From assembly GCF_004571075.1 (NCBI RefSeq), contig NZ_SPQP01000001.1, positions 121,142 to 185,141 on the forward strand: a DNA stretch of 64,000 nt, read 5' to 3'. The notes under the pieces were generated by a model, which was not told the DNA's origin, did no database searches, and saw only the letters and a program-made list of their open reading frames with translations. Positions within the stretch are counted from its first letter, which is position 1; each line of letters starts with the position of its first letter. The position numbers and the translations under genes are program-made. Origin of the DNA: Blastococcus sp. TF02A-35 (GTDB taxonomy: Bacteria; Actinomycetota; Actinomycetes; Mycobacteriales; Geodermatophilaceae). Shown piece by piece: positions 16,127-25,202 of the stretch.

Positions 16127-17788
16127 GTGCCCGAGCAGCCGGAACTGACGATCCAGGGATGGGGCCCCACCCCCGCCGGAGCCGCCGCGCAGGACGGGGA
16201 GGGGCTCGACGGCACGCTCACCAAGGCCGCCCGCCGGCACCTGGCCCGCGAGCTCGGCTGGACCCCGCGCGCCACCCCGCCCGTGCCGGTCGACGAGATC
16301 CGGCTGGCGCCGAGCCGGCTGCCCGAGGCGGCCCACACCGCGCTGGTCGAGCTCCTCGGCGCCGACAACGTGCGCACCGACCGGGAGTCCCGCCTGCGCC
16401 GGGCCGGCGGGAAGAGCTACCTGGACCTGCTGCGCCGGCGGGGCGGGGACGCCTCCGACGCGCCGTGCGCCGTCGTCCTCCCCGGCACGACCGAGGAGAC
16501 CGCGGCGCTGCTGGCCCTCTGCAGCGAGCACGGGGTCGTCGTCGTGCCGTTCGGCGGCGGGACCAGCGTCGTCGGCGGGCTGGCCGGGGTCGACCCCGAC
16601 GACCGGCCCGCCGTCGCCGTCGACCTGGGGCGCATGGCGTCCGTGCAGGTCCTCGACGTGCCGTCGTCGATGGTCACCGTCGGGCCGGGCATGCGGGGGC
16701 CGGCGCTGGAGCAGGCGCTCGGGCGGGAGGGGCTGACCTTCGGCCACCTGCCGCAGAGCTTCGAGTTCGCCACCCTGGGCGGGTACGCCGCGACCCGCTC
16801 GGCCGGGCAGGCCTCCACCGGGGTCGGCCGGTTCGACGACCTCGTCGCCGGCCTCACCCTCGCCACGCCGTCGGGCGTCCTGGAGCTCGGGCACCCGCCG
16901 GCCTCCGCGGCCGGCCCCGACCTGCTGGGCCTGGCCCTGGGGTCGGAGGGCACGCTCGGCGTGATCACCGAGCTGAAGCTGCGGGTCCGCCCGAAGCCGG
17001 CGGTGACGAGCTACGAGGGCTGGTCGTTCCGCACCTGGCCCCAGGGGCTCGCCACCCTGCAGAACCTGGCCCGCCACGACCTGCTGCCCGACGTGGTCCG
17101 GCTCTCCGACGCCGACGAGACCCGCGCCAACCTCGTCATGGCCGCCGGCACCGGCGCGGCCCTGCTGCGCGGCAGCCTCCGGGCCCGGGGGCACGGCGAG
17201 GGCTGCATGCTCATCCTGGGCTGGGAGGGGCTGCCCGACCTCGTGCGGGCCCGGAAGCGGGCGGCGTCGTCGCTGCTGCGCGACGGCGGCGCGGTGCGGC
17301 TGGGCCGGCGGGTCGCCGAGTCGTGGCGCTCGCACCGCTTCGGCGCCCCGTACACCCGGGACAGGCTGATGGACAGCGGGCTGCTGGTCGAGACGCTGGA
17401 GACGGCGGCCACCTGGTCGGCGCTCCCCACCGTCTACGACGCCACCCGCCGGGCGCTGCGCGAGTCGCTGGGCCGTCGCGGCCACGAGCCGCTCGTGATG
17501 AGCCACGTGTCGCACGGCTACGCGACCGGGGCCTCGCTCTATTTGACGGTGCTCGCCGACCGGGACGACGCGCTGCCGATCCAGCAGTGGCTGACCGCGA
17601 AGCGCGCGGCCACCGACGCCCTGCTCGCGGCCGGCGGCACGCTCACCCACCACCACGCCGTCGGCGCCGACCACCGCCCCTGGCTGGAGCGCGAGGTGGG
17701 GCCGCTCGGCGTCGAGGTGCTGCGCGCGGTCAAGCAGCGGCTGGACCCGGCCGGGATCTGCAACCCCGGCGTCCTGCTCCCCGACTGA
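16127..17788 (+). CDS. FAD-linked oxidase, alkyldihydroxyacetonephosphate synthase-like
   Basis: The 553-residue protein has a VAO-type FAD-binding domain with the pyrophosphate loop FGGGTSVVGG (about 142-151). It also has GGYAATRSAGQASTGVGRFD, a block characteristic of the AGPS branch. The C-terminal THHHAVG histidine motif (about 507-513) and DPAGICNPG complete the family pattern. Eukaryotic AGPS swaps an acyl for an alkyl group on acyl-DHAP in ether-lipid synthesis; bacterial members are less well understood and may act as glycolate- or lactate-type dehydrogenases. The divergent glpD supports a DHAP-related substrate. The GTG start is preceded by a weak CAGACT hexamer at 6 bases and may be leaderless. 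Confidence 0.87.
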   Translation: MPEQPELTIQGWGPTPAGAAAQDGEGLDGTLTKAARRHLARELGWTPRATPPVPVDEIRLAPSRLPEAAHTALVELLGADNVRTDRESRLRRAGGKSYLDLLRRRGGDASDAPCAVVLPGTTEETAALLALCSEHGVVVVPFGGGTSVVGGLAGVDPDDRPAVAVDLGRMASVQVLDVPSSMVTVGPGMRGPALEQALGREGLTFGHLPQSFEFATLGGYAATRSAGQASTGVGRFDDLVAGLTLATPSGVLELGHPPASAAGPDLLGLALGSEGTLGVITELKLRVRPKPAVTSYEGWSFRTWPQGLATLQNLARHDLLPDVVRLSDADETRANLVMAAGTGAALLRGSLRARGHGEGCMLILGWEGLPDLVRARKRAASSLLRDGGAVRLGRRVAESWRSHRFGAPYTRDRLMDSGLLVETLETAATWSALPTVYDATRRALRESLGRRGHEPLVMSHVSHGYATGASLYLTVLADRDDALPIQQWLTAKRAATDALLAAGGTLTHHHAVGADHRPWLEREVGPLGVEVLRAVKQRLDPAGICNPGVLLPD

Positions 17789-17792
17789 AGCG

Positions 17793-17852
17793 GCGAGATC
17801 TGCACACTCGCCCCCGTCAGCGGTCCGACAGGGGCGAGTGTGCAGATCTCGC
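17793..17852. repeat. Dispersed palindrome family B, copy 1 (terminator-like)
   Basis: Perfect 22-base arms, 17793-17814 and 17831-17852, flank a 16-base loop. Each arm carries the core CGAGATCTGCACAC followed by a GC-rich end. It separates the convergent AGPS-like and SDR genes. The second copy is at 49001-49062. Confidence 0.8.
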
Positions 17853-17858
17853 GCGGGC

Positions 17859-18626
17859 TCAGAGGGTGGTGGCGATGCCGCCGTCGACCGGGATGACCGC
17901 GCCGGTCACGTAGGAGCCCGCCCGCGAGGAGAGGTAGACGACGACGCCGGCCATGTCGTCGGGGCGGCCGATGCGGCCCAGCGGCGCCTTCTCGGCGATC
18001 GCGTCGCCGAACGCCTCCAGCGTCGCGGCCATCATCTTGGACTCGAACGGCCCCGGGGCGACGGCGTTGACGGTGATGTGGCGGCGGCCCAGCTCACCGG
18101 CGAGCACCCGGGTGAGGTGGTGCAGCGCCGCCTTGCTGGAGGAGTACGAGTAGGTGGGCAGCCCGGGCACGTGCAGCCCGTCGATGCTGCCGACGTTGAC
18201 CACGCGGGCCGGCTCGCCCGGGGCGCCGGCGGCCTCCAGCAGCGGGAGGAAGGCGCGGGTCAGGAAGAACGGCGACTTCAGGTTCAGGTCCAGCACCTTG
18301 TCCCACGCCGAGGCGGGGAACGTCTCGAGCGCCTCGCCCCAGTTGGCGCCGGCGTTGTTGACCAGGATGTCGACCCGCTGCTCGTGCCTGCCGACCTCCT
18401 CGGCCAGCCGGAGGCACTCCGCCTCGGTGGAGAGGTCGGCGGGCACGGAGACCACGGTGCCGAACTCCGAGAGCTCCGCGACGGCGGCGTCGCCGGCCTC
18501 GGCCTTGCGGGAGCTGATGTAGACCTTCGCGCCCGCCTGCAGCAGGCCCCGGGCCATCATCAGACCGATGCCACGGGTGCCGCCGGTGACCACGGCCACC
18601 TTGCCGGTCAGGTCGAACAGGTCCAC
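17859..18626 (-). CDS. Short-chain dehydrogenase/reductase (SDR)
   Basis: The 255-residue protein is a classical SDR: cofactor motif TGGTRGIG (14-21), NNAG, and the catalytic pair Y-x3-K in YSSSK. The C-terminus VTGAVIPVDGG is typical of FabG-like and gluconate 5-dehydrogenase-like members. It should reduce or oxidise a carbonyl/alcohol substrate with NAD(P)(H); the substrate is not evident. GTG 18626 is chosen because GGAGG lies 5 bases upstream, giving VDLFDLTGKVAVV as the start. A TAGGGT hexamer near 18679 would give a short untranslated leader. It is divergent from arginine deiminase. Confidence 0.9.
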   Translation of the reverse strand: MDLFDLTGKVAVVTGGTRGIGLMMARGLLQAGAKVYISSRKAEAGDAAVAELSEFGTVVSVPADLSTEAECLRLAEEVGRHEQRVDILVNNAGANWGEALETFPASAWDKVLDLNLKSPFFLTRAFLPLLEAAGAPGEPARVVNVGSIDGLHVPGLPTYSYSSSKAALHHLTRVLAGELGRRHITVNAVAPGPFESKMMAATLEAFGDAIAEKAPLGRIGRPDDMAGVVVYLSSRAGSYVTGAVIPVDGGIATTL

Positions 18627-18742
18627 GGGTACCTCCGGGGGTCGCGGCGTCGGGTGCCGCTCCGGCCCCTCGCGCACCCTAACCAGGCGGTTCCCGGCGC
18701 TGGAACGGGCGCCGCAGGGGGCACCTGTGCCAGCCTTCGATC

Positions 18743-19966
18743 ATGATCCAGCCCGCCGCCGCCCTCGGCGCCACCAGCGAGGTCGGCCCGCTGCAGACGG
18801 TCCTGCTGCACCGGCCCGGCCCCGAGCTCCGCCGGCTGACGCCCCGCAACAACGACCAGCTGCTGTTCGACGGCGTGCCGTGGGTGGCCCGGGCGCAGGA
18901 GGAGCACGACGCATTCGCGCAGGCGCTGACCGACCGCGGCGTCGAGGTGCTGCACGTGGCGACGCTGCTGGCCGAGGTGCTCGCGTTCCCGGCAGCGCGC
19001 GCCGAGCTGATCGGCGCGGCGGTCGACGACCCGCGGCTGGGCGCGACCCTGCAGCGCGACGCCACCAGGCACCTGGCCTGGCTCGCCCCCGAGGACCTGG
19101 CCGCGGCCCTGATCGCCGGGCTCGCGCACGACGAGCTGCGCGGGCACGGCCTGGCCTACCAGCTGATGGACCGGTCGGACTTCGTCGTCCCGCCCCTGCC
19201 GAACCTGCTGTTCACGCGCGACTCCTCGGTCTGGGTCGGCGACGAGGTGGCCGTGACGTCGCTGGCGATGCCGGCCCGGCACCGCGAGAGCACGATCACC
19301 GCCGCGATCTACACCCACCACCCGCGGTTCGCCGGCGCCGAGCAGCTCTACGGGGCTCAGCTGGAGCACCTGGAGGGCGGCGACGTGCTACTGCTCTCCG
19401 AGGGCGTGGTGGCCGTGGGCGTGGGCGAGCGGACGACCCCGGGCGGCGCCGAGCGGCTGGCCCGGAGGCTGTTCGCCCGCGGCCTGGCGCACACGGTGCT
19501 CGTGGTCCCGATCGCCCAGGAGCGGGCCACGATGCACCTGGACACCATCGCCACGATGGTCGACGTCGACGCGATGGTCATGTACCCGGCGGTCGCCGAC
19601 TCGCTGGTCGCCTGGACCGTCCGCGCGCCCTACGGCATCCAGGACGACGCCGACGCGACCGACCTCGCCGTCAGCGGGCCGGAGCCGTTCGTTGTCGCGG
19701 CCGCGGCGGCCATGGGCATCGACCGGCTGCGGGTGATCGACACCGGCCTGGACCCGGTCACCGCCGAGCGGGAGCAGTGGGACGACGGCAACAACACCCT
19801 CGCCCTGGCCCCGCGGCTCACCGTCGCCTACGAGCGGAACACCGTCACGAACGCCGCGCTCGAGGCCGCCGGCATCGAGGTCGTACGGATCGCCGGCTCC
19901 GAGCTGGGCAGCGGCCGGGGCGGTCCGCGCTGCATGTCCTGCCCGGTGTCCCGCGCGCCCCTCTGA
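18743..19966 (+). CDS. arcA: Arginine deiminase
   Basis: The 407-residue enzyme hydrolyses arginine to citrulline and ammonia. It has the family landmarks [29 protein letters not shown] (substrate-binding GGD), [11 protein letters not shown] and the catalytic cysteine in GGPRCMSCP near the C-terminus (Cys397). No ornithine carbamoyltransferase, carbamate kinase or antiporter gene is adjacent, so this is not a classical arcABCD operon. It may serve acid resistance or nitrogen release alone. The next gene is an MFS transporter 91 bases downstream on the same strand, but its motifs do not mark it as an arginine/ornithine exchanger. Confidence 0.94.
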   Translation: MIQPAAALGATSEVGPLQTVLLHRPGPELRRLTPRNNDQLLFDGVPWVARAQEEHDAFAQALTDRGVEVLHVATLLAEVLAFPAARAELIGAAVDDPRLGATLQRDATRHLAWLAPEDLAAALIAGLAHDELRGHGLAYQLMDRSDFVVPPLPNLLFTRDSSVWVGDEVAVTSLAMPARHRESTITAAIYTHHPRFAGAEQLYGAQLEHLEGGDVLLLSEGVVAVGVGERTTPGGAERLARRLFARGLAHTVLVVPIAQERATMHLDTIATMVDVDAMVMYPAVADSLVAWTVRAPYGIQDDADATDLAVSGPEPFVVAAAAAMGIDRLRVIDTGLDPVTAEREQWDDGNNTLALAPRLTVAYERNTVTNAALEAAGIEVVRIAGSELGSGRGGPRCMSCPVSRAPL

Positions 19967-20057
19967 GACGTCCGGTGACCGTGGCCGGGCCGTGATCATC
20001 TGCCGCTACGCTGCTGCCTCCCGCGCCGGGCCCGGCGCTCGGCGGAGGGACGGCGCG

Positions 20058-21542
20058 GTGGCAGGGACGGGAACGGCCCGCAGGCCGGGGCGCATCGCGG
20101 GGATCGGCGGCGGCCTCGTCGGCTACCTGGTCTTCGTCGAGTTCACCAGCGGCGTGCTGCAGGGCTACTACATCCCGCTGCTCACCGACATCGCCCGGTA
20201 CCTGGACGTCGACGACGCCGACGTCAACTGGCTCGAGGCCGCCCAGCTGATGCTCTCGGCCATCGCCGTGCCGGTGCTCGCCAAGCTCGGCGACCTGCAC
20301 GGGCACCGGAAGGTGCTGCTGTGGTCCGCGGTCGCCACGGCGCTGTCCACCGTCGCGCTGGCCTTCGCCACCAGCTTCCCGCTGTTCCTGGCCGCCTGGG
20401 CGCTGCAGGGCCTGTACGTGGTCTGGCTGCCGCTGCAGGTCGCGCTGATCTGGGACCGGTCCCGCCGGACGCCGGGCGCAGCGGGGCAGACCCGGCGCGC
20501 GACCGGGCTGATCGTGGCCGCGCTCCAGGCCGGCGCCATCGCGGGGGCGCTCGGCGGCGGCCAGGTCGGGCAGAGCCTGGGCGACCACCTCTGGCTGGTG
20601 CTGGTCCTGCCCGCGGTGCTGGTCATCGGTGTCTGCGTCGTCGTGGCGTTCCGGGTCCCGGAGAGCGAGGACCGCACCGGCGGCACCGTCGACGCCACCG
20701 GGGTGGCCCTGCTCAGCCTGATCCTGCTGGTCGTCACCGGTGGGCTGAGCTTCGTCCGGCTCAACGAGGGCGCCCTGTGGCCGTGGGCGGTCGCCGGGCT
20801 CGGCGTGCTGCTCGTCGTCCCCTTCGTGGCCTACGAGCTGCGCCAGGCCGACCCCCTCGTGGACTTCCGGGTGCTGCGCAGCCCCGCGATGTGGCCGGTG
20901 CAGCTCACCGCCGGCCTGTTCGGGGTCAGCGTGCTCGGCGCGCAGGGCCCGCTGTCGACCTACGCCCGCACCGACCGGGAGACCTACGGCTACGGGCTGA
21001 GCCTCTCGACCAGCGAGGTGTCGATCGTCATCGGGGCCTACGTCGTCTCGATGCTCGTCGGCGCCAGCCAGTTCTCCCGGGTCAGCCGGCGCACCACCCC
21101 GCGGACCACGCTGATCGGCGCCGCCACCCTCACCGGCACCGGCTACCTGCTGCTGGTCCCGTTCCACGACACCCTCGCCCAGATGCTCGCCTGCATCGCC
21201 GTCGCGGGCCTGGGCTCGGGGGCCCTGGTCGCGGCGCTGCCCGCGGCGGCCGCGGCGGCCGCGCCGGCCGGGCGCACCGCCGTGGCGACCGGGCTGACCA
21301 ACACGACGAAGGTGATCGGCGGGTCGTTCGCCTCGGCCGCCTTCGCCCTCGCGCTGGCCTCCGGCGCCCCCGTGCTGGTCGACGGGGTGGCGGGCACCGC
21401 CGGCTCGCTGTCGGGCTACATCACCGTGTGGGTCATCTGCGGGACGACGGCGCTGCTGGCCGCCCTGGCGCTGCTCGTCGTCCCCAGGCTCGCCTTCTCC
21501 GACCCCGACGTCCCCGCACTCGCCGAGGAGCACCGAGCATGA
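20058..21542 (+). CDS. MFS transporter (DHA2-like, about 14 helices)
   Basis: The 494-residue protein is almost wholly hydrophobic. It carries the MFS loop motif LGDLHGHRKVLL after helix 2 and pairs of helices consistent with the 14-segment DHA2 drug-efflux layout. GTG 20058 has GGAGGGA 7 bases upstream; the longer reading from 19992 starts inside the promoter region, where TACGCT (20004-20009) is a likely -10. The stop overlaps the ATG of the downstream M20 peptidase (ATGA), so the two are co-translated. The pairing could mean uptake of a peptide-like compound and its cleavage, which is inference only. Confidence 0.88.
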   Translation: MAGTGTARRPGRIAGIGGGLVGYLVFVEFTSGVLQGYYIPLLTDIARYLDVDDADVNWLEAAQLMLSAIAVPVLAKLGDLHGHRKVLLWSAVATALSTVALAFATSFPLFLAAWALQGLYVVWLPLQVALIWDRSRRTPGAAGQTRRATGLIVAALQAGAIAGALGGGQVGQSLGDHLWLVLVLPAVLVIGVCVVVAFRVPESEDRTGGTVDATGVALLSLILLVVTGGLSFVRLNEGALWPWAVAGLGVLLVVPFVAYELRQADPLVDFRVLRSPAMWPVQLTAGLFGVSVLGAQGPLSTYARTDRETYGYGLSLSTSEVSIVIGAYVVSMLVGASQFSRVSRRTTPRTTLIGAATLTGTGYLLLVPFHDTLAQMLACIAVAGLGSGALVAALPAAAAAAAPAGRTAVATGLTNTTKVIGGSFASAAFALALASGAPVLVDGVAGTAGSLSGYITVWVICGTTALLAALALLVVPRLAFSDPDVPALAEEHRA

Positions 21543-22981
21543 GGCGCGCCCTGACCCTGGCCGCGACCGGAGCGGCCGCCGCCGCGGTGACCGCGAGCGC
21601 CCGGCGGGTGCAGCGCTTCCGCCCGGTCGAGCCGGAGCCCGCCCCGCTGGACCTTACCGGCCTGGACGCCGACGGCGCCGCGCGCCGGCTGGCCGAGCTC
21701 ATCCGGATCCCCACGGTCTCCTCCCGGGTGCCGGGCGAGACCGACACCGGCGCGTTCGAGCGCTACCGGCAGAAGCTGGCCGAGCTGTACCCGCGCACGC
21801 ACGCCGCGCTCGAGCGCGAGGTCCTGGGCGAGGGCGCGCTGCTGTACCGGTGGCGCGGCTCGACCGACGATCCGCCGCTGGTGCTGATGGCGCACTACGA
21901 CGTCGTGCCCGTGGACGGGCAGGAGTGGAGCCGCGACCCGTTCTCCGGGCTGGTCGAGGACGGCTACGTCCACGGCCGCGGCGCCATCGACGACAAGGGC
22001 TCGATGGTGGCGATCCTGGAGGCGGTCGAGGCGCTGGTCGCCGCCGGCGTCACCCCCCGGCGCGACGTCTACCTCTCGTTCGGCGACGACGAGGAGGTCC
22101 TCGGGGTCGGCGCCCGGCTGGCGGTGCAGGCCTTCACCGAGCGCGGCATCCGGCCGTGGGCGGTCCTCGACGAGGGCGGGGCCGTGGTCACCGGCATGTT
22201 CCCGGGCGTCCCGGGCCGGGTCGCGGTCGTCGGGCTCGCCGAGAAGGGCGTGCTGGACGTCGAGGTCGTCACCAGCGACGCCGGCGGGCACGCGTCGGCG
22301 CCCACGCGGGGCGGCGCCCCCGCCCGGCTGGCCCGCGCCATCCTGGCGATCGAGGAGCACCCCTTCCCGGCCCGCCTGCACGACGTCGTCCTGGGCATGG
22401 TCGACGCCGTCGGGCGGCACGCGGGCCCGCCGTACCGGGCGCTGTTCGCGCACGCCGCGCAGCTGCGGCCGGCGCTGGCGCAGGTGCTGTCCCGCGCCGG
22501 GCGCGAGGCCAACGCCCTGGTGCGGACGACGGTCGCGGTGACCCGGCTGGAGGGCAGCCCGGCGGCCAACGTGCTGGCAACCCGGGCGCTCGCGCACCTG
22601 AACATCCGCATCGCGCTCGGCGAGACGGTGCGGTCGACGGTGGACCGGCTGCAGCAGGTGATCGACGACCCGTCGGTGGAGCTGCGGGTGGTGTCGGGCA
22701 GCGACCCGTCGCCGGTGTCGCGCGCGGACAACGAGGCGTTCGCCCGGATCAGCGCCGCGGCGCGGACCGCCTACCCGGACGCCGCCGTCGCCCCGTACCT
22801 GATGGTGCAGGCCAGCGACGCGCGGCACTTCAGCCAGATCAGCGACAGCGTCTACCGGTTCATGCCCTTCGCGCTCAGCCGCGAGGAGCTGGCCGCCCTG
22901 CACGCCGCCGACGAGCGCATCTCGGTCGCCACGCTGCACCGCGGAGCCGGCTTCTTCCGGCATCTGATCGCGCACCTCTGA
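21539..22981 (+). CDS. M20-family metallopeptidase
   Basis: The 480-residue protein begins with a short hydrophobic stretch (LTLAATGAAAAAVTASA) that may be an uncleaved anchor or signal. The M20 catalytic pattern follows: MAHYDVVPVD with the zinc histidine, GRGAIDDKG with the bridging aspartate, and FGDDEEVLG with the catalytic glutamate. The dimerisation insert and the final HFSQISDSVYRFMPF histidine segment match the PepV/carboxypeptidase S branch. It is likely a dipeptidase or acylase; the substrate is unknown. It overlaps the MFS gene by four bases. Confidence 0.9.
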   Translation: MRRALTLAATGAAAAAVTASARRVQRFRPVEPEPAPLDLTGLDADGAARRLAELIRIPTVSSRVPGETDTGAFERYRQKLAELYPRTHAALEREVLGEGALLYRWRGSTDDPPLVLMAHYDVVPVDGQEWSRDPFSGLVEDGYVHGRGAIDDKGSMVAILEAVEALVAAGVTPRRDVYLSFGDDEEVLGVGARLAVQAFTERGIRPWAVLDEGGAVVTGMFPGVPGRVAVVGLAEKGVLDVEVVTSDAGGHASAPTRGGAPARLARAILAIEEHPFPARLHDVVLGMVDAVGRHAGPPYRALFAHAAQLRPALAQVLSRAGREANALVRTTVAVTRLEGSPAANVLATRALAHLNIRIALGETVRSTVDRLQQVIDDPSVELRVVSGSDPSPVSRADNEAFARISAAARTAYPDAAVAPYLMVQASDARHFSQISDSVYRFMPFALSREELAALHAADERISVATLHRGAGFFRHLIAHL

Positions 22982-23118
22982 ACTCTGGGCGGACCGATCC
23001 GTCACAACCGGTGACGACGCACGGACCCCCTCGGTTCCGCTACCAGCTCGACCTTCGCGATACCTGTGAACGGTGATGCACTGCACAGGCCTTGTAGCCC
23101 AGTCGCGGGGGACGTCCG

Positions 23119-24099
23119 TTGTCGAAGTACCTGAAGTTGCCGCTCGCCGTGCTGACCGCCCCGGCGTTGGTGCTGCTCTGGGCCGGTCCGGCAGCCGCTG
23201 CCGACGAGCCCGTCCCGTCGCCGCTCAGCGAGTTCTGCGCGACGACCCCGGACGCGCCGGTCTGCGCGCTGGACCCGGCCCGCAAGGCGGCGCCGACCGG
23301 TGACGCCGCCCAGCCCGACGCCCCGCCGGCCGCACCGCAGGAGGCGACCACCCAGACCCTCACCGTCCCGGGCGGGTCCGGCACGGTGGTGCCGCTCGAG
23401 GTCCCCGGGGACCAGGCACCCCCGACCGGCGCCGCCCCCCTGCCAGCACCGCCCGGGCCGGGCGGCAACCCCGAGGAGCTGCCGGAGAACATCCAGGCGA
23501 CCCTGGAGTGCCTGGCCGGCGTCGGCGAGGACTTCGTCGAGGGCCTCACCGGTCTCCTGGAGGGCACCGTCGAGAGCGTGACGGTCGAGATCGGCGACAC
23601 GCTCATGGAGTTCACCGACCCGGCCAACCTCGCGGACTTCCTGACCGACCCGGCAGGCTTCCTGACCGAGGTCGGCGGTCTCCTGGAGGAGTCCATCGGT
23701 GAGGTCGTCGTCGACGGCCAGGAGCTGTTCGAGGAGTCGGCGGAGCAGTTCCTCGCCTGCCTGGAGCTGCTGGTGCCCGAGGCACCCCAGCCCGAGCCGC
23801 AGCCGGAGCCGGCCAAGCCCGTGGCCCAGCCGGCCGCCGTCAGCTACGCGAACTGCGACGACGCCCGCGCCCGCGGGGCCGCCCCGGTGCACGCCGGTCA
23901 GCCCGGCTACGGCGCCCACCTCGACAGCGACAACGACGGCGTCGGCTGCGAGCAGGAGGCCGCGCTGGTGAGCCACACGCCCACCGCTGCCCCGCAGCTG
24001 GCCTACACCGGCTTCGACCCGGGCCCGGCCATCGCCGGCGGCGCGGCGCTGCTCTCCCTGGGCACGCTGACGCTGCTCGCCGCCCGCCGCAGGAGCTGA
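23119..24099 (+). CDS. Secreted, sortase-anchored protein with Excalibur calcium-binding domain
   Basis: The 326-residue protein has a signal peptide (KYLKLPLAVLTAPALVLL, cut after PAAAA), a low-complexity Pro/Ala region, an acidic helical region (about 120-215) and an Excalibur domain (about 240-275; YANCDDARARGAAPV, then DSDNDGVGCE) that binds calcium through its DxDxDG-like loop. The C-terminus has LAYTG, a hydrophobic helix and RRRS. This is the LAxTG sorting signal used by class E sortases in high-GC actinobacteria, so covalent attachment to peptidoglycan is likely. The start is TTG with GGGGGAC 6 bases upstream. A strong hairpin terminator follows. The acidic middle region is not recognised. 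Confidence 0.87.
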   Translation: MSKYLKLPLAVLTAPALVLLWAGPAAAADEPVPSPLSEFCATTPDAPVCALDPARKAAPTGDAAQPDAPPAAPQEATTQTLTVPGGSGTVVPLEVPGDQAPPTGAAPLPAPPGPGGNPEELPENIQATLECLAGVGEDFVEGLTGLLEGTVESVTVEIGDTLMEFTDPANLADFLTDPAGFLTEVGGLLEESIGEVVVDGQELFEESAEQFLACLELLVPEAPQPEPQPEPAKPVAQPAAVSYANCDDARARGAAPVHAGQPGYGAHLDSDNDGVGCEQEAALVSHTPTAAPQLAYTGFDPGPAIAGGAALLSLGTLTLLAARRRS

Positions 24100-24120
24100 G
24101 ACCGGCAGGTCCCGGTAGCA

Positions 24121-24158
24121 CGGAGGCCGCTCCCCACCGAGGTGGGGAGCGGCCTCCG
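24121..24158. terminator. Bidirectional hairpin terminator
   Basis: A perfect 18-base inverted repeat (CGGAGGCCGCTCCCCACC and its complement) with only two unpaired bases at its centre sits between two convergent genes. A short T-rich stretch (TCGTTCTC) follows on the plus strand. Confidence 0.85.
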
Positions 24159-24175
24159 TCGTTCTCGGGACCGGC

Positions 24176-25102
24176 TCAGCGCAGGGTGATCTGGCGGGAC
24201 AGCAGCCCCGCCCGCGCCCGCCGCTCGTCGGCGTCGAGCGGCGTCGTCACGGCCAGCGCCTTCTCCAGGCGGGCCTGGAACTCCGCCGCGGGCCCGGCCC
24301 ACTCCTCGGCCGGGGTGTCGGCCGGCAGGTCCCACACCGGGACGACCAGGCCGTGGGCGCGGAAGGCGCCGGCGTAGCGGGTGCCCTCGCCGAGGAGGAT
24401 CTGCTCGGCGGCCGAGAGCCGGGCCAGCGCGTCGAGGAGCTGCTCCTCCGGCTCCGGGCGCACCCAGCGCAGGTGCGCGCGCTCGTTGCCGGGGCGCACC
24501 CAGTAGGCGGCCTCCAGGCCCTCGAGCCGCACGGTCGGCAGGATCGCCTCGTTGGCCTGCGTCAGGCCCGCCCGCGCCGCGGCCCCGGGCTCGGTGCCCT
24601 CCAGCCAGAAGTCGAAGCTGTCGTGCACGACGACGTCCAGCGGCGCGGAGAGGTCGAGGACCTCCTGCAGCCGGGGACCGGCCGAGCCGGCACCACCGAT
24701 GGGGCCCGGGTCGACCGGGGCACCCTTGGGCGCCTCGAGCGCCGCGGCCAGCGCCGTCCCGAGGTCGCGGCTCACGTCGTCCGACGACGTCGCCAGCTGG
24801 GCGCCGACGAGGATCTCGCCGTTGGCCCGCACCAGCGCCGGCGCCCCACCGGGCAGCACGCTGGCCAGCGTGACCTGTCGGCCGTCCGCCGTCGTCAGCT
24901 TCGCCGTCGCGGCCGGGACCAGCTCCCGCAGCGCCACCCAGTCGGCCTCGCCGGGCAGGCCCTCGAACGGCCGGGTCACCGGCGGGGCGTAGCCCGAGCC
25001 GTGGCAGTGCTTGTAGCGACGGCCCGAACCACACGGGCACGGCGCCTTCGGGTTGATGCCCTCGGTCGCGGCCGGGGCGGACGTTCGCTTGCGGGAAGCC
25101 AT
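24176..25102 (-). CDS. SEC-C motif protein (DUF5926-like)
   Basis: The 308-residue protein has an N-terminal basic patch and a SEC-C zinc-binding motif CPCGSGRRYKHCHG with ligands Cys22, Cys24, Cys33 and His34. This small zinc module is found at the end of SecA and in many unrelated proteins. The remaining 260 residues form an acidic alpha/beta region conserved in actinobacteria (DUF5926, from memory) with no assigned function. ATG 25102 is supported by a TACGCT hexamer 7 bases upstream (minus strand 25110-25115), so the mRNA is probably leaderless. The gene diverges from a cytochrome P450 with its own leaderless promoter. Confidence 0.85.
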   Translation of the reverse strand: MASRKRTSAPAATEGINPKAPCPCGSGRRYKHCHGSGYAPPVTRPFEGLPGEADWVALRELVPAATAKLTTADGRQVTLASVLPGGAPALVRANGEILVGAQLATSSDDVSRDLGTALAAALEAPKGAPVDPGPIGGAGSAGPRLQEVLDLSAPLDVVVHDSFDFWLEGTEPGAAARAGLTQANEAILPTVRLEGLEAAYWVRPGNERAHLRWVRPEPEEQLLDALARLSAAEQILLGEGTRYAGAFRAHGLVVPVWDLPADTPAEEWAGPAAEFQARLEKALAVTTPLDADERRARAGLLSRQITLR

Positions 25103-25202
25103 GGGACAGAGCGTAGGTGTGCCCCCGCGCGGCGGCGCACGTCACCCGGGCACACGTTCCCCGGCCTGTCCGGGCACGGTGGCGGGTTCCTACGCTCGTC
25201 CC

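Noticed and set aside
22982..23118. A possible riboswitch before the Excalibur protein gene
   Set aside because: I looked for the conserved blocks of the c-di-AMP (ydaO) element known from cell-wall genes in actinobacteria and did not find them. Only a GTCAC-N5-GTGAC repeat is present.
25053..25202. An extended N-terminus for the P450
   Set aside because: The added residues overlap the divergent SEC-C gene and promoter, and the TACGCT hexamer supports the start at 25203.
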